Positions 8,697 to 16,370 of a DNA stretch of 36,186 nt are shown here, piece after piece. Source of the DNA: Clostridia bacterium. GTDB lineage: Bacteria; Bacillota; Peptococcia; DRI-13; UBA5745. Every line of letters begins with the position of its first letter. The stretch's first letter is position 1. Under the pieces are notes generated by a model that was not told where the DNA came from, did no database searches, and saw only the letters and a program-made list of their open reading frames with translations. Made by a program: the position numbers and the translations under genes. The DNA is taken from positions 1-36,186 of the forward strand of contig JAHDPO010000061.1 of NCBI GenBank assembly GCA_018434325.1, read 5' to 3'.

Positions 8697-9479
8697 TTAG
8701 TGGAACAGCGGTGCGCAAGTTTTTACCCGGGCGCCGTCCTCGTCGGTCAGATAACCGATACAAGTCTCAATATGATAGGCTTTGCGCAGGTTTTCCTTCG
8801 TAATAATCCCGTGGCCCTCACCGCTTTTGCTGCTGCCGTCATCCAGAATCAGCAGAGTTTTGGTGGCGCACATAAAAGCGTGATCCGGGTTATGGGTGGT
8901 CATGATAACGCCCATGCCCTGCTGCCGCAAGCCGTTGATTTTGCTCATAACCTGAGCCTGATTGCCGAAATCCAGGTTGGAGCTGGGCTCATCCAGCACC
9001 AGAAAACGGGGCTGCTGAGCCAAAGCCCTGGCAATCATGATCATCTGCTGCTCGCCGCCGCTGATCTGGGTGTAAACCTTGCCCGCCAGATAGGTGACGC
9101 CCAGGGCAGCCATGGCCTCATGGGCAATCCGGTAATCCGCCTTCTTAGGCGAGGAAAAAATGCCCAAGTGGGCGGTACGGCCCAGGGCCACCACCTCCTC
9201 TGCCGTGAAGGGAAAGGGGGGCGTATGAGCTTGAGGCACATAGGCGATCAGCTTAGCCATTTCCTGTACGGAATAGGTAAGCCGGTCCCGCCCATCCACC
9301 AAAACCGTTCCTTCTATCGGTTTAAGCAATCCCAGCAGGGTTTTAAAAAGGGTCGTCTTCCCCACGCCGTTGGGGCCTAAGAGGCAAAGAGTTTCACCGG
9401 AGGCCACGCTGAAGGAAATATGCTGAATAATTTTTCGCCGGCCATAACCGCAGGCAAGGTTGTTCGCTTCCAATTTCAT
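8697..9479 (-). CDS. ABC transporter ATP-binding protein, FecE/BtuD type
   Basis: A 260-residue ATPase of a metal-chelate importer. The true start is the ATG at 9477-9479, which overlaps the permease stop codon as ATGA; the longer frame running upstream merely shadows the permease. Walker A GPNGVGKTT (35-43), a Q-loop region around VPQAH (82-86), ABC signature SGGEQQ (140-145), Walker B FLVLDEP (159-165) and the H-loop His at about 196 are all intact. It powers uptake through the FecCD-type permease encoded just upstream. The C-terminal 50 residues (after about 210) are longer than the minimal family length and contain several charged residues of unknown role. Confidence 0.93.
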   Translation of the reverse strand: MKLEANNLACGYGRRKIIQHISFSVASGETLCLLGPNGVGKTTLFKTLLGLLKPIEGTVLVDGRDRLTYSVQEMAKLIAYVPQAHTPPFPFTAEEVVALGRTAHLGIFSSPKKADYRIAHEAMAALGVTYLAGKVYTQISGGEQQMIMIARALAQQPRFLVLDEPSSNLDFGNQAQVMSKINGLRQQGMGVIMTTHNPDHAFMCATKTLLILDDGSSKSGEGHGIITKENLRKAYHIETCIGYLTDEDGARVKTCAPLFH

Positions 9480-10531
9480 TTCAGCGTCTCCTTCTTTCCT
9501 TTCAACAGTAGAAAGATAAAAAAGGGCGCTCCCACAATGGAAGTAAGAATGCCGATAGGCAATTCGATAATGAACAGACCCCGGGCGATGGTATCCACCA
9601 GCAGCATGAAAGCAGCGCCGGCCAAAGCCGATGCCGGCAGCAGCACCTTGTAATCCGCTCCCATCAGCAGGCGGGAAAGATGGGGAATAATCAGCCCGAC
9701 CCAGCCAACCACGCCGGCTACCGCCACGCAGGAAGAAGTAATCAGGGTAGCGCAAACAATAATAACCATTCGTATCCGCCTGGCGTCAACGCCTAAGGTG
9801 TAGGCCTCTTCCTCGCCGAAGGAAAGAGCATTGATGCGCCAGCGCAGCAGCACCAGGGGAATTATCCCCAGGAGCAGAGGCAGCAGCATAAACAGGATGG
9901 ATTGAATGCTGATGGAAGCAAAGCCCCCCATCAGCCAAAAGGTGATCACCGGCAGCTTCGAATAAGGGTCGGCCACGTATTTGGTAATGGAGACAAAGGC
10001 TTGAAACAAGGCTCCCACCACCATGCCGGTAAGGACGAGGGTGAGCACCTGATTGCCGCCGTAGCTGATGGTCGAGGCCACGGCATAAGTAAGAACCACA
10101 GCCAGAATACCCATGCCAAAGCCCATGATGTGGATGCCGGCAAAATTCAGGTCCAGCAATATGGCCAGGGCGGCACCCAAACTGGCCCCCGCCGACGCTC
10201 CCAGCAAATCGGGAGAGGCCATCGGGTTTTTGAACACGCCCTGATAAGCGGCCCCGGCTATACTAAGCCCGGCTCCGATCAGGAGGGCTGCCAGAATTCT
10301 GGGAAAACGCACATGAAAAAGAACGGCATATATCGTTTCATCTGCGACAGGATAGCCCAGCAGCCGGTTATTTACCGCTTGCAGAATTTCCCTGACATGA
10401 AGGCGGTACTGCCCGGTAGCGCAGGCCAGCAAGACAACACAAACCAAAACGACTCCCATGAGCAAGAACTTCCGGGTAGTGCGCGCCCTTCTTTTCTCCG
10501 CCATTGGCTCCGCTGTTTGCACGGCCTTCAT
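9476..10531 (-). CDS. FecCD/BtuC-family iron-chelate ABC transporter permease
   Basis: A 351-residue membrane permease. The start at 10531 (MKAVQTAEPM...) overlaps the methyltransferase stop codon by four bases (ATGA). Family motifs are clear: an early RFPRILAALLIGAGLSIAGAAYQ block, NPMASPDLLGASAGASLG after it, and VGWVGLIIPHLSRLLMG near the C-terminus, which is the coupling-helix region contacting the ATPase. About nine to ten hydrophobic segments are visible, as expected for this family. The N-terminal 25 residues are charged and cytoplasmic. The permease probably works as a dimer with the ATPase and lipoprotein encoded downstream. Confidence 0.93.
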   Translation of the reverse strand: MKAVQTAEPMAEKRRARTTRKFLLMGVVLVCVVLLACATGQYRLHVREILQAVNNRLLGYPVADETIYAVLFHVRFPRILAALLIGAGLSIAGAAYQGVFKNPMASPDLLGASAGASLGAALAILLDLNFAGIHIMGFGMGILAVVLTYAVASTISYGGNQVLTLVLTGMVVGALFQAFVSITKYVADPYSKLPVITFWLMGGFASISIQSILFMLLPLLLGIIPLVLLRWRINALSFGEEEAYTLGVDARRIRMVIIVCATLITSSCVAVAGVVGWVGLIIPHLSRLLMGADYKVLLPASALAGAAFMLLVDTIARGLFIIELPIGILTSIVGAPFFIFLLLKGKKETLK

Positions 10532-11424
10532 CCTTCGGCCCGGCAGGCTTTGTCCCGTACATCCCAGAGCACATAGCCAAAATAGCGCTCCGAGCGTAGG
10601 GGAACCATACCGTCCGCCGCCGCCTGCCGGCAGATATAGTCTTTTATCCGCTGAGTATGGGAGGCCACATCCACCTTGTCTTCGGCAAAGAGCTGGGCAT
10701 AGTAGCGGCACATATCTTCATCGGGCCCTACCCGATCCTCGGTGATCTGCTTATGAAAGAAGGTTTCCGGATAGTAGCCTTTAAGCCACAGCAGGTTAAA
10801 CAGGGCATAAAAAAGCCGTCCGTCCGCCAAAGGATGGGGCCTTGGTTCCAGGCCGAAGACCTGAGCGCCAATCTCCTCCTCCAGTTCATCCCGCCAATGG
10901 ACAAAGCTGCTATTTAAGCAATAGCCCCGGCTCATGGCCATGAGCTTTTCCAGATCCTCAATATTTTGTACCGCCTCGGTAATATTGGTGATTACCAGGT
11001 CAAACTGCTTTTCCCAGCCCATTGCCTTAATGTCGGCCTTCCTGAAATCGCAGACATGATAAGATACATTGGCCAGACCCAGGGAGCGGGCATAGGCTGC
11101 ACCATGCTCCAGCATGCGGGGTGACAGATCGATGCCTGCGCTATGGCCGGCGGTCTTGGCAAGCTCGGCCACAAAGCGGCCGGGGCCGCAGCCCACGTCA
11201 ACCGCCCTTGACTCCGGCCCTAAAAGCCCCCGTTTCTTCAGGCAATCAGCCAGATAGGTCACTCGCCCCTCAATCTGCCGGAAATATTCTCCGCCCGCCT
11301 GGAGCTGCCGCTCCCAGGCGTCGGCCCGATCATTCCACATCTGGGGAGTGGGTATAAATTCTGACTCATTCCGATATTGCCACAAATCTTGGAAATAAGA
11401 GAGCTCTTTTTTGCCAGGCTGCAT
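10528..11424 (-). CDS. Class I SAM-dependent methyltransferase heading a metal-chelate transport operon
   Basis: A 298-residue protein with the SAM-binding motif VDVGCGPGRF (about residues 75-84) and a following acidic-loop motif GIDLSPRML, typical of class I methyltransferases. The C-terminal 130 residues (a WRDEL... region, then LFNLLWLKGYYPE) are not recognised and probably form the acceptor domain. I chose the ATG at 11424 because GGGGTG lies seven bases before it. A GTG at 11448 is in frame but lacks a ribosome-binding site. The gene is translationally coupled to the permease by a 4-bp overlap, so its product probably modifies the transported chelate or something made from it. The substrate is unknown. 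Confidence 0.82.
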   Translation of the reverse strand: MQPGKKELSYFQDLWQYRNESEFIPTPQMWNDRADAWERQLQAGGEYFRQIEGRVTYLADCLKKRGLLGPESRAVDVGCGPGRFVAELAKTAGHSAGIDLSPRMLEHGAAYARSLGLANVSYHVCDFRKADIKAMGWEKQFDLVITNITEAVQNIEDLEKLMAMSRGYCLNSSFVHWRDELEEEIGAQVFGLEPRPHPLADGRLFYALFNLLWLKGYYPETFFHKQITEDRVGPDEDMCRYYAQLFAEDKVDVASHTQRIKDYICRQAAADGMVPLRSERYFGYVLWDVRDKACRAEG

Positions 11425-11457
11425 TACAGCACACCCCACTTTACTCACATCGTATTT

Positions 11458-11481
11458 CGAAATGTTTTCAAAAACATTTCG
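11458..11481. promoter_or_regulatory. Perfect 11-bp palindrome, likely operator of the methyltransferase/ABC operon
   Basis: CGAAATGTTTT and AAAACATTTCG flank a two-base centre with no mismatch. The site lies just downstream of the predicted transcription start of the minus-strand operon, where a bound repressor would block initiation or elongation. It does not fit a classical Fur box. The cognate regulator is not identified. Confidence 0.7.
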
Positions 11482-11492
11482 ATTGTCGTCTT

Positions 11493-11521
11493 ATTTTAGA
11501 AAATACTTCGATTAAAGTCAA
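11493..11521 (-). promoter_or_regulatory. Sigma-A promoter of the methyltransferase/ABC operon
   Basis: Read on the minus strand: TTGACT (-35, 11516-11521), a 17-bp spacer, then TAAAAT (-10, 11493-11498). The predicted start near 11486 places the 24-bp palindrome immediately downstream. Confidence 0.75.
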
Positions 11522-11536
11522 GGCATATGGAAATAC

Positions 11537-13297
11537 TCAGCGATATTTTTTCAATTTATCATAAAGGCAGGTCAGGGAAATCCCCAGCTCTTTAGCCGCA
11601 GCCTTCTTTCCCTCCAGGGCTTCGCCGTGGCGCTTAAGGGCCGCCAAAATCATCCGCTTTTCCATAGCGCTGAGGCTTTTTCCCTGCATCTGTTCCAAAG
11701 GAACCGCCTCCGAAGGATAGAGTATTGAAGTAACATCCTCCCGGGTAATCAAGGCGCCATCCCCCAGGATCATCAGCTTTTCCACCAGGTTTTCCAACTC
11801 CCGGATATTGCCCGGCCATTCATAATCACGAAGTTCCTGAATGGCTCCGTCAGCCATTCGGGGGATCTGGTTTTCGCTTAAGGGCTCCATGCCGTTGATC
11901 TTGCCCCCTGCCTCCCGCAGCACCCGGGTAGGAAAGGTTTTCCTCTCAAACCAATCCTTCTCACAGTATTTGCGGATCATTTGACGGGCTAAAAGGGAGA
12001 TATCCTCCCGCCGCTTGCGCAGCGGCGGCAAATGGATATGGATCACATTCAACCGGTAATACAAGTCGCTGCGAAATTTTCCCTGGGCCACAGCCTCTCT
12101 TAAATCTTTATTTGTAGCGGCAATGATTCGCACATCTATCCGGACGGGATGGACAGCGCCTATGCGCTCAACCTCCTTTTCCTGAAGCACCCGCAAAAGT
12201 TTAGCCTGGAGATAGGGGTCCATATCGCCGATTTCATCCAGAAATATGGTGCCGCCATTGGCCAGCTCGAATTTGCCTATTTTAGCTTTGCTTGCTCCGG
12301 TAAAGGCGCCTTTTTCATAGCCAAAAAGCTCGCTTTCCAAAAGAGTGCCGGGAATAGCCGGACAATTGACTTTGATAAAAGGCCCTTTAGCCCGGCCGCC
12401 AAATTCATGAATGCCGTGAGCAAACAGCTCCTTGCCGGTGCCGGATTCGCCGGTGATCAGCACCGTAGACGCACTATCCGCCGCCTGTTTGGCTTGACTG
12501 ACACATGTCTTGAAATCCGCCGATTCCCCCACCAGATCCATAAAAGTATATTTCGGCTGGTTCATGGAGTGAATCTCTTGTTTCAGCGAATCTATTTCTT
12601 CTTTGCTGCGGTCCAGTATTTTAATCATCTTTTCGATCAGGTCGGCGTCGTTAAACACCGTCACCGCCCCGGCCAGCCGGCCGTCGCTGATCAGCGGCGA
12701 GGCATTGGCGATAATCGTTTTGCCGTTAGTCACATGATTGTTGCCAAAAACCGCTTTGCCGGTGCGCAGCACTTCGGCCAGGCTGCCATCCGGCGATACA
12801 TCAAAAACGCTAAAGCCCAGTCGTTCTTTAGCCGGTATACCTAAAATTTTTGTAAATGCGGCATTCACATAAGTAATGATGCCGTTTTCATCCACTACCT
12901 CGATGCCCTCCTGAGCCGCTTCCATAGCAGCCTCCGCCTGGTAGTAGTTCTGCTCGCTTTTCAGCAGACGGCTGAATATGGGCGCCAAATGTCCACACTG
13001 TTCACGATCATAAACCAGGCTGCCCTGAGACCGGGCCCTCTCCACATAACCGGCAGCTTCCTCAAGGCTCAACGTATCGACGATCAGATCAAAATCGCCC
13101 TGCTCCGCTGCCGCCAGGGTAATGGAAGAGCAATATACGGGCACCTCATTTTCCTGAAACCAGATAATCTCTTCACTTTTTGCGGATGGGTCAAGGATTG
13201 CCGCCAGCTCCACATCATGAACCAGCTTCAAAGCCCGCAGCGTCTCCAGCTGCCGGTTAAAAGCTCCAATCAGTAAGAGCCTGGATTTTTTGCGCAC
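11537..13297 (-). CDS. Sigma-54-dependent transcriptional activator (Rossmann-like sensor, PAS, AAA+, Fis HTH)
   Basis: A 586-residue enhancer-binding protein. The GTG at 13297 is the best start because AGGGGG lies eight bases upstream; an ATG inside that site would be a poor choice. Residues about 5-100 look like a Rossmann-type fold (RLLLIGAFN...), followed by a PAS domain (about 120-220) and a short coiled coil (about 225-245). The AAA+ domain has Walker A GESGTGKE (283-290), the sigma-54 contact loop GAFTGA (331-336), Walker B TIFLDEIGD (350-358) and WPGNIREL. A segment of about 30 residues before WPGNIREL (around 453-485) is longer than usual. The C-terminus is a Fis-type HTH (about 560-586). 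Divergent orientation from a -24/-12 promoter strongly suggests that it activates the 13706-20150 operon on sensing a metabolite. Confidence 0.93.
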   Translation of the reverse strand: MRKKSRLLLIGAFNRQLETLRALKLVHDVELAAILDPSAKSEEIIWFQENEVPVYCSSITLAAAEQGDFDLIVDTLSLEEAAGYVERARSQGSLVYDREQCGHLAPIFSRLLKSEQNYYQAEAAMEAAQEGIEVVDENGIITYVNAAFTKILGIPAKERLGFSVFDVSPDGSLAEVLRTGKAVFGNNHVTNGKTIIANASPLISDGRLAGAVTVFNDADLIEKMIKILDRSKEEIDSLKQEIHSMNQPKYTFMDLVGESADFKTCVSQAKQAADSASTVLITGESGTGKELFAHGIHEFGGRAKGPFIKVNCPAIPGTLLESELFGYEKGAFTGASKAKIGKFELANGGTIFLDEIGDMDPYLQAKLLRVLQEKEVERIGAVHPVRIDVRIIAATNKDLREAVAQGKFRSDLYYRLNVIHIHLPPLRKRREDISLLARQMIRKYCEKDWFERKTFPTRVLREAGGKINGMEPLSENQIPRMADGAIQELRDYEWPGNIRELENLVEKLMILGDGALITREDVTSILYPSEAVPLEQMQGKSLSAMEKRMILAALKRHGEALEGKKAAAKELGISLTCLYDKLKKYR

Positions 13298-13386
13298 TTG
13301 CCATTCCCCCTTCATAGGCACTTGCCCTAATTAAATCAGAATTAAAGAGAAAATGCAATGAGGCGGTTTGTGCTTCCATTCACTTT

Positions 13387-13403
13387 ATTTCAATTTTTGA
13401 AAT
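13387..13403. promoter_or_regulatory. Dyad, possible enhancer site for the sigma-54 activator
   Basis: ATTTCAA and TTGAAAT flank a three-base centre, about 215 bp upstream of the -24/-12 promoter. Distance and symmetry are compatible with an upstream activator sequence; no consensus is known for this regulator. Confidence 0.4.
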
Positions 13404-13466
13404 TATCTATTTCAGATTACGTAATGCATATTGCTCTCTTAATATTTCCTCATTTAGCCCTCAATA

Positions 13467-13487
13467 TATCGATAATTGTTATCAATA
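13467..13487. promoter_or_regulatory. 21-bp dyad, likely enhancer site for the sigma-54 activator
   Basis: TATCGATAA and TTATCAATA around a TTG centre form an inverted repeat with one mismatch. It lies about 130 bp upstream of the sigma-54 promoter, the usual distance for a Fis-HTH activator that loops DNA. Confidence 0.5.
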
Positions 13488-13605
13488 GATTTCAGATTCT
13501 TAAATAAACTTATTAACCCAGGTTTATAAAATGGCCAAGCCCCGATTCTCGCCGATCCGCTTCTCTCCGCGGTTTAGGGGCAATCCTTCCCTCCTTTTTC
13601 ATGAT

Positions 13606-13620
13606 TGGCACAGTTCTTGC
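13606..13620 (+). promoter_or_regulatory. Sigma-54 (RpoN) -24/-12 promoter
   Basis: TGGCAC (13606-13611), five bases, TTGC (13617-13620) matches the RpoN consensus exactly at its invariant positions. The predicted transcription start is near 13632, just ahead of a strong ribosome-binding site. Together with the divergent activator gene this is strong evidence for RpoN control of the following operon. Confidence 0.92.
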
Positions 13621-13649
13621 GTATGCTTATAGTGGGGAGGAGGTGATAA

Positions 13650-13709
13650 TTGCCTATCGGCCAGTATCCGTTGTCAACCAGAAAGAATAATAAGGAGGGA
13701 ATTGCGTGA
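13650..13709 (+). CDS. Possible 19-residue leader ORF coupled to the permease gene
   Basis: A TTG at 13650 follows GGAGGAGGTGATAA closely, and the frame (MPIGQYPLSTRK..., 19 residues) ends with a TGA that overlaps the GTG start of the permease (GTGA). The strong ribosome-binding site would otherwise have no gene behind it. The peptide could serve translational coupling, or be a chance frame. There is no family match that I can recognise. Confidence 0.35.
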   Translation: MPIGQYPLSTRKNNKEGIA

Positions 13710-15058
13710 TTATTGTTATCGTACCATTTTGTGTTCTGCTTGCCATTATTCTGATCAAAAAAATCCCTTACATTGGCGGCAACATTACCGCCGGCCTTCT
13801 GATCACCGGTCTCTTGGCACTCCTGATGGGTGGTATTTATAATCCTGTACAATGGCTGACTGCTTGGATCGACGGCGTCGACCGTATCGCCTGGGTTATG
13901 TGTCTGACTATTTTCGGCAGCTTATATGCGGAAACCCAGGTTCGCATGGGGACTATGGATACCGTCCTCAATGTAATGCGGGCTAAATTCGGCCGCTCAC
14001 CCCGGGGACTCATTGTCTGCATCGTTCTTGCCCTTTGTATCGCCGGCTCCCTTTTGGGCGACGCTGTGGCAGCCTCCACCGTTATCGGCGTTTTGATCAT
14101 CCGCTCTCTGGCGGAAATGGAGCTTAGCGGCGAACAGATCGCCTGTACCATCGTAATGGGCGCCAGCCTTGGCTCCATTATGCCTCCCGTTACCCAGTCT
14201 GTTTTTCTTTCAGCCTCCCTGGTAGGCGTCGACCCCACCGACGTAACGAAAATCGCTTACTTCACCGTAGGCCTGGGCATCATTATCTGTTGTTTCTATG
14301 TGGCTTACAGCTTTATTAAGATCAAATCTTTGCCTGAGGATCTGATCCCCAAAGAAACCGCCGGACAAATTCTGAAAAAGAACTGGCCCGTGTTGATCCC
14401 GCTGATTCTTTTAGTCTTTATTATTCTGCTTCGCCTGATTTTCAAAATTGATCTGGTTACCATGTTCTTCGGCTTCATCCTCGTCCCCCTTTCCAAGATG
14501 AAGATCCTGAAAGGCTTGACGAATTTAATCGTATTTACCATGATCATCGTCACCATCGTCAGCTGTTTTTATGCTTCTGTGCGGAAAAACCTTGCCGCTA
14601 CGATGAAAACTGGTATACTTAATGTTAAGAACAGTATTTTTGTTCAGGGCTCTGCCGGCCTGATGCTGGGCGCCTTTTATGCCGCCGGACAAATCGAAGC
14701 CGTTAAGAATTTCGCCTTGGGCTTAAATCAACATTTGTTGAAGCTTGGCGGCGCCGTTGCCTTAAATCTTATCGGTATGCTGACCGGCTCTCAGTCTACG
14801 GCTCAAAACTCTATCTTTGCTTTCTTTGGACCGGCCCTCATCGAAGCCGGGGTTGATCCGATCAAGGCCGCTATCGTCGGTTCCCATATCGCCGCTTCCG
14901 GCCAGGGCATGCCTCCTGCCGACCTGACCTGCTTTGTGGTCTGCGGCTTAGTCGGAGGTATTCTCAGTAAGAAGGTTGACCCCGTAAAAACCATGATTTT
15001 GAATCTGCCTATGTGCGTCTATCTCTTTGTCGTCGGCTGCATTTTCATGTACATTTAA
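13706..15058 (+). CDS. DctM-like (IT-superfamily) permease, first main gene of the sigma-54 operon
   Basis: A 450-residue, very hydrophobic protein with about eleven membrane segments. The GTG start is supported by AAGGAGGG at 13692-13699. The repeated half-site pattern (MGASLGSIMPPVTQSVFLSA in the first half, HIAASGQGMPPADLTCFV in the second) resembles the re-entrant loops of TRAP large subunits and related ion-transporter-superfamily carriers. No DctP or DctQ partner is encoded nearby, so it may act alone as a secondary transporter or recruit partners from elsewhere. Its place at the head of an oxidoreductase operon suggests that it imports the substrate, probably an amino acid or related carboxylate; that is inference. 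Alternative: another IT-superfamily carrier of unknown specificity. Confidence 0.72.
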   Translation: MIIVIVPFCVLLAIILIKKIPYIGGNITAGLLITGLLALLMGGIYNPVQWLTAWIDGVDRIAWVMCLTIFGSLYAETQVRMGTMDTVLNVMRAKFGRSPRGLIVCIVLALCIAGSLLGDAVAASTVIGVLIIRSLAEMELSGEQIACTIVMGASLGSIMPPVTQSVFLSASLVGVDPTDVTKIAYFTVGLGIIICCFYVAYSFIKIKSLPEDLIPKETAGQILKKNWPVLIPLILLVFIILLRLIFKIDLVTMFFGFILVPLSKMKILKGLTNLIVFTMIIVTIVSCFYASVRKNLAATMKTGILNVKNSIFVQGSAGLMLGAFYAAGQIEAVKNFALGLNQHLLKLGGAVALNLIGMLTGSQSTAQNSIFAFFGPALIEAGVDPIKAAIVGSHIAASGQGMPPADLTCFVVCGLVGGILSKKVDPVKTMILNLPMCVYLFVVGCIFMYI

Positions 15059-15084
15059 TCATCTAACTATCCGGGATTAGCTGT

Positions 15085-15125
15085 GGCGCTCCCTGACGGC
15101 GGGCTCCGCTGCAGGAGCGCCTTTT
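15085..15125 (+). terminator. Intrinsic terminator or attenuator after the permease gene
   Basis: GGCGCTCC (15085-15092) pairs with GGAGCGCC (15114-15121), extended by CTG/CAG, and is followed by TTTT. It lies inside the operon between the permease and the flavoprotein genes, so it may lower rather than stop downstream expression. No second -24/-12 site is visible after it. Confidence 0.7.
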
Positions 15126-15174
15126 CTAATTATTTTGAATCTGCCCTTTTGGTTAAAAAAAGGAGGAAACTTCC

Positions 15175-16347
15175 GTGGAAAAACAATGGGATGCGATCAT
15201 CATTGGCGGCGGTATCATCGGCCTGGCCTGCGCTTACTATTTGACGGATGCGGGCCAATCGGTGCTGCTCCTGGAAAAAGGCGATTTGGGCCAGGGCGCT
15301 TCCACCTCTTGCGACGACATGATCTTCCTGCAATCAAAAAAACCCGGCATTCTTTTGACTATTGCGCTGGAGAGCCTGGAAATGTACCGCCGCCTTGAAC
15401 AAGACCTGCCGGCCTCCATCGAATTTGAAAGCCGGGGCGGTATGGTGCTGATCGAATCCGAAAGCCAGATGGGCCATATGCAGGATTTTGTCCGCCAGCA
15501 AAAGGCCCTCAATCTTGATGTGGAGCTGCTGACAAAAGAGCAGGCAAGAAAAATGGCTCCTCTTGTCAGCAAGCATGTGCTGGGCTCCACGTACAGCCCC
15601 ATGGATTCCCAGGTCAATCCCTTACAGGTTATGCGAGGCTTTGTTAAGGCCGCAGCATCAAAAGGCTTGGAAATACGCCGTCACTGCGGCGTCAAGGCTT
15701 TGGATAATCCGGCTCCTTACCATTGGAAAGTTACAGCCGATGACGGTAAGGTTTATGAAAGCCGTTTCGTGATTAACGCCTGCGGCGCCTGGGCCGCTCA
15801 GGTAGGCGAGCTGACGGGGCTGGAATTGCCCATCAAGCCTAAAAGAGGACAAATTCTGGTTACCGAATCCGTTCCCGCTTTTGGCCAAACTAATTTTTGG
15901 AGCGCCGATTATATCGTAATGAAACTAAATCCCGACTTCGCTAAGGAACGCAGTGCCTTAATGAATGATTTAGGCATCGGCTTATCTATGTCCCAAGCCC
16001 AAAGCGGCAACTATTTCCTGGGGGGTACCAGGGAATTTGCCGGCTTTGACAAAACCGTCGACCGCACAGCCTTGCATTTGATTTTAAAAGAAGCGGTGCG
16101 TTTTTTCCCGGCTTTGGAAAAGGTCAATATCATCCGCACCTTCTCCGGCTTTCGTCCGGCAGCCGCCGACGGCAAGCCCTTTATCGGCCCCGTCGCCAGC
16201 CAGCCCGGTATGTATATCGCCGCCGGCCACGAAGGGGATGGTATCGCTTTAGCTCCCATTACCGGCTACGCCATCAGCCGGATGATTACCGGCCAGCCGC
16301 TGCCCTATGATTTTAGCGAGCTATCGCCTGCCCGCCTGGGCATTTAA
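15175..16347 (+). CDS. FAD-dependent oxidoreductase, DAO family (HcnC / D-amino-acid or imino-acid dehydrogenase beta-like)
   Basis: A 390-residue flavoprotein. The GTG start is supported by AGGAGG at 15161-15166. The N-terminal dinucleotide-binding motif IIIGGGIIGLACAYYL and the glutamate of LLLEKG bind FAD. A C-terminal block (TFSGFRPAAADGKPFIGP, then YIAAGHEGDGIALAP) is typical of the glycine/D-amino-acid oxidase family. Relatives that occur with HcnA/HcnB-like iron-sulfur partners (HcnC, octopine/nopaline oxidase B subunits, D-hydroxyproline dehydrogenase, archaeal proline dehydrogenase beta) oxidise amines and pass electrons to the partners instead of to oxygen. The following genes encode exactly such partners, so this is probably the catalytic subunit. 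The substrate is unknown. Confidence 0.85.
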   Translation: MEKQWDAIIIGGGIIGLACAYYLTDAGQSVLLLEKGDLGQGASTSCDDMIFLQSKKPGILLTIALESLEMYRRLEQDLPASIEFESRGGMVLIESESQMGHMQDFVRQQKALNLDVELLTKEQARKMAPLVSKHVLGSTYSPMDSQVNPLQVMRGFVKAAASKGLEIRRHCGVKALDNPAPYHWKVTADDGKVYESRFVINACGAWAAQVGELTGLELPIKPKRGQILVTESVPAFGQTNFWSADYIVMKLNPDFAKERSALMNDLGIGLSMSQAQSGNYFLGGTREFAGFDKTVDRTALHLILKEAVRFFPALEKVNIIRTFSGFRPAAADGKPFIGPVASQPGMYIAAGHEGDGIALAPITGYAISRMITGQPLPYDFSELSPARLGI

Positions 16348-16370
16348 TGATATAGAAAGGGGCGCATCCC

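Larger units (their letters stand above)
13298..13605. other. Divergent control region between the sigma-54 activator and its target operon
   Basis: No gene is seen. The AT-rich gap holds two dyads (13387-13403 and 13467-13487) at enhancer-like distances from the -24/-12 promoter. It also has two TTTCAGATT direct repeats (near 13410 and 13490) and a palindromic ATTACGTAAT at 13416-13425. On the minus strand, TTGCAT (13353-13358) with TTTAAT (13330-13335) and a 17-bp spacer is a possible weak promoter for the activator. Confidence 0.55.

Noticed and set aside
11458-11481. Fur box at the metal-chelate operon
   Set aside because: The palindrome does not match the TGATAAT-type 7-1-7 pattern.
12149-12844. 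Long plus-strand frame opposite the sigma-54 activator
   Set aside because: It is a shadow of the well-supported minus-strand gene, with no ribosome-binding site and no recognisable domain.
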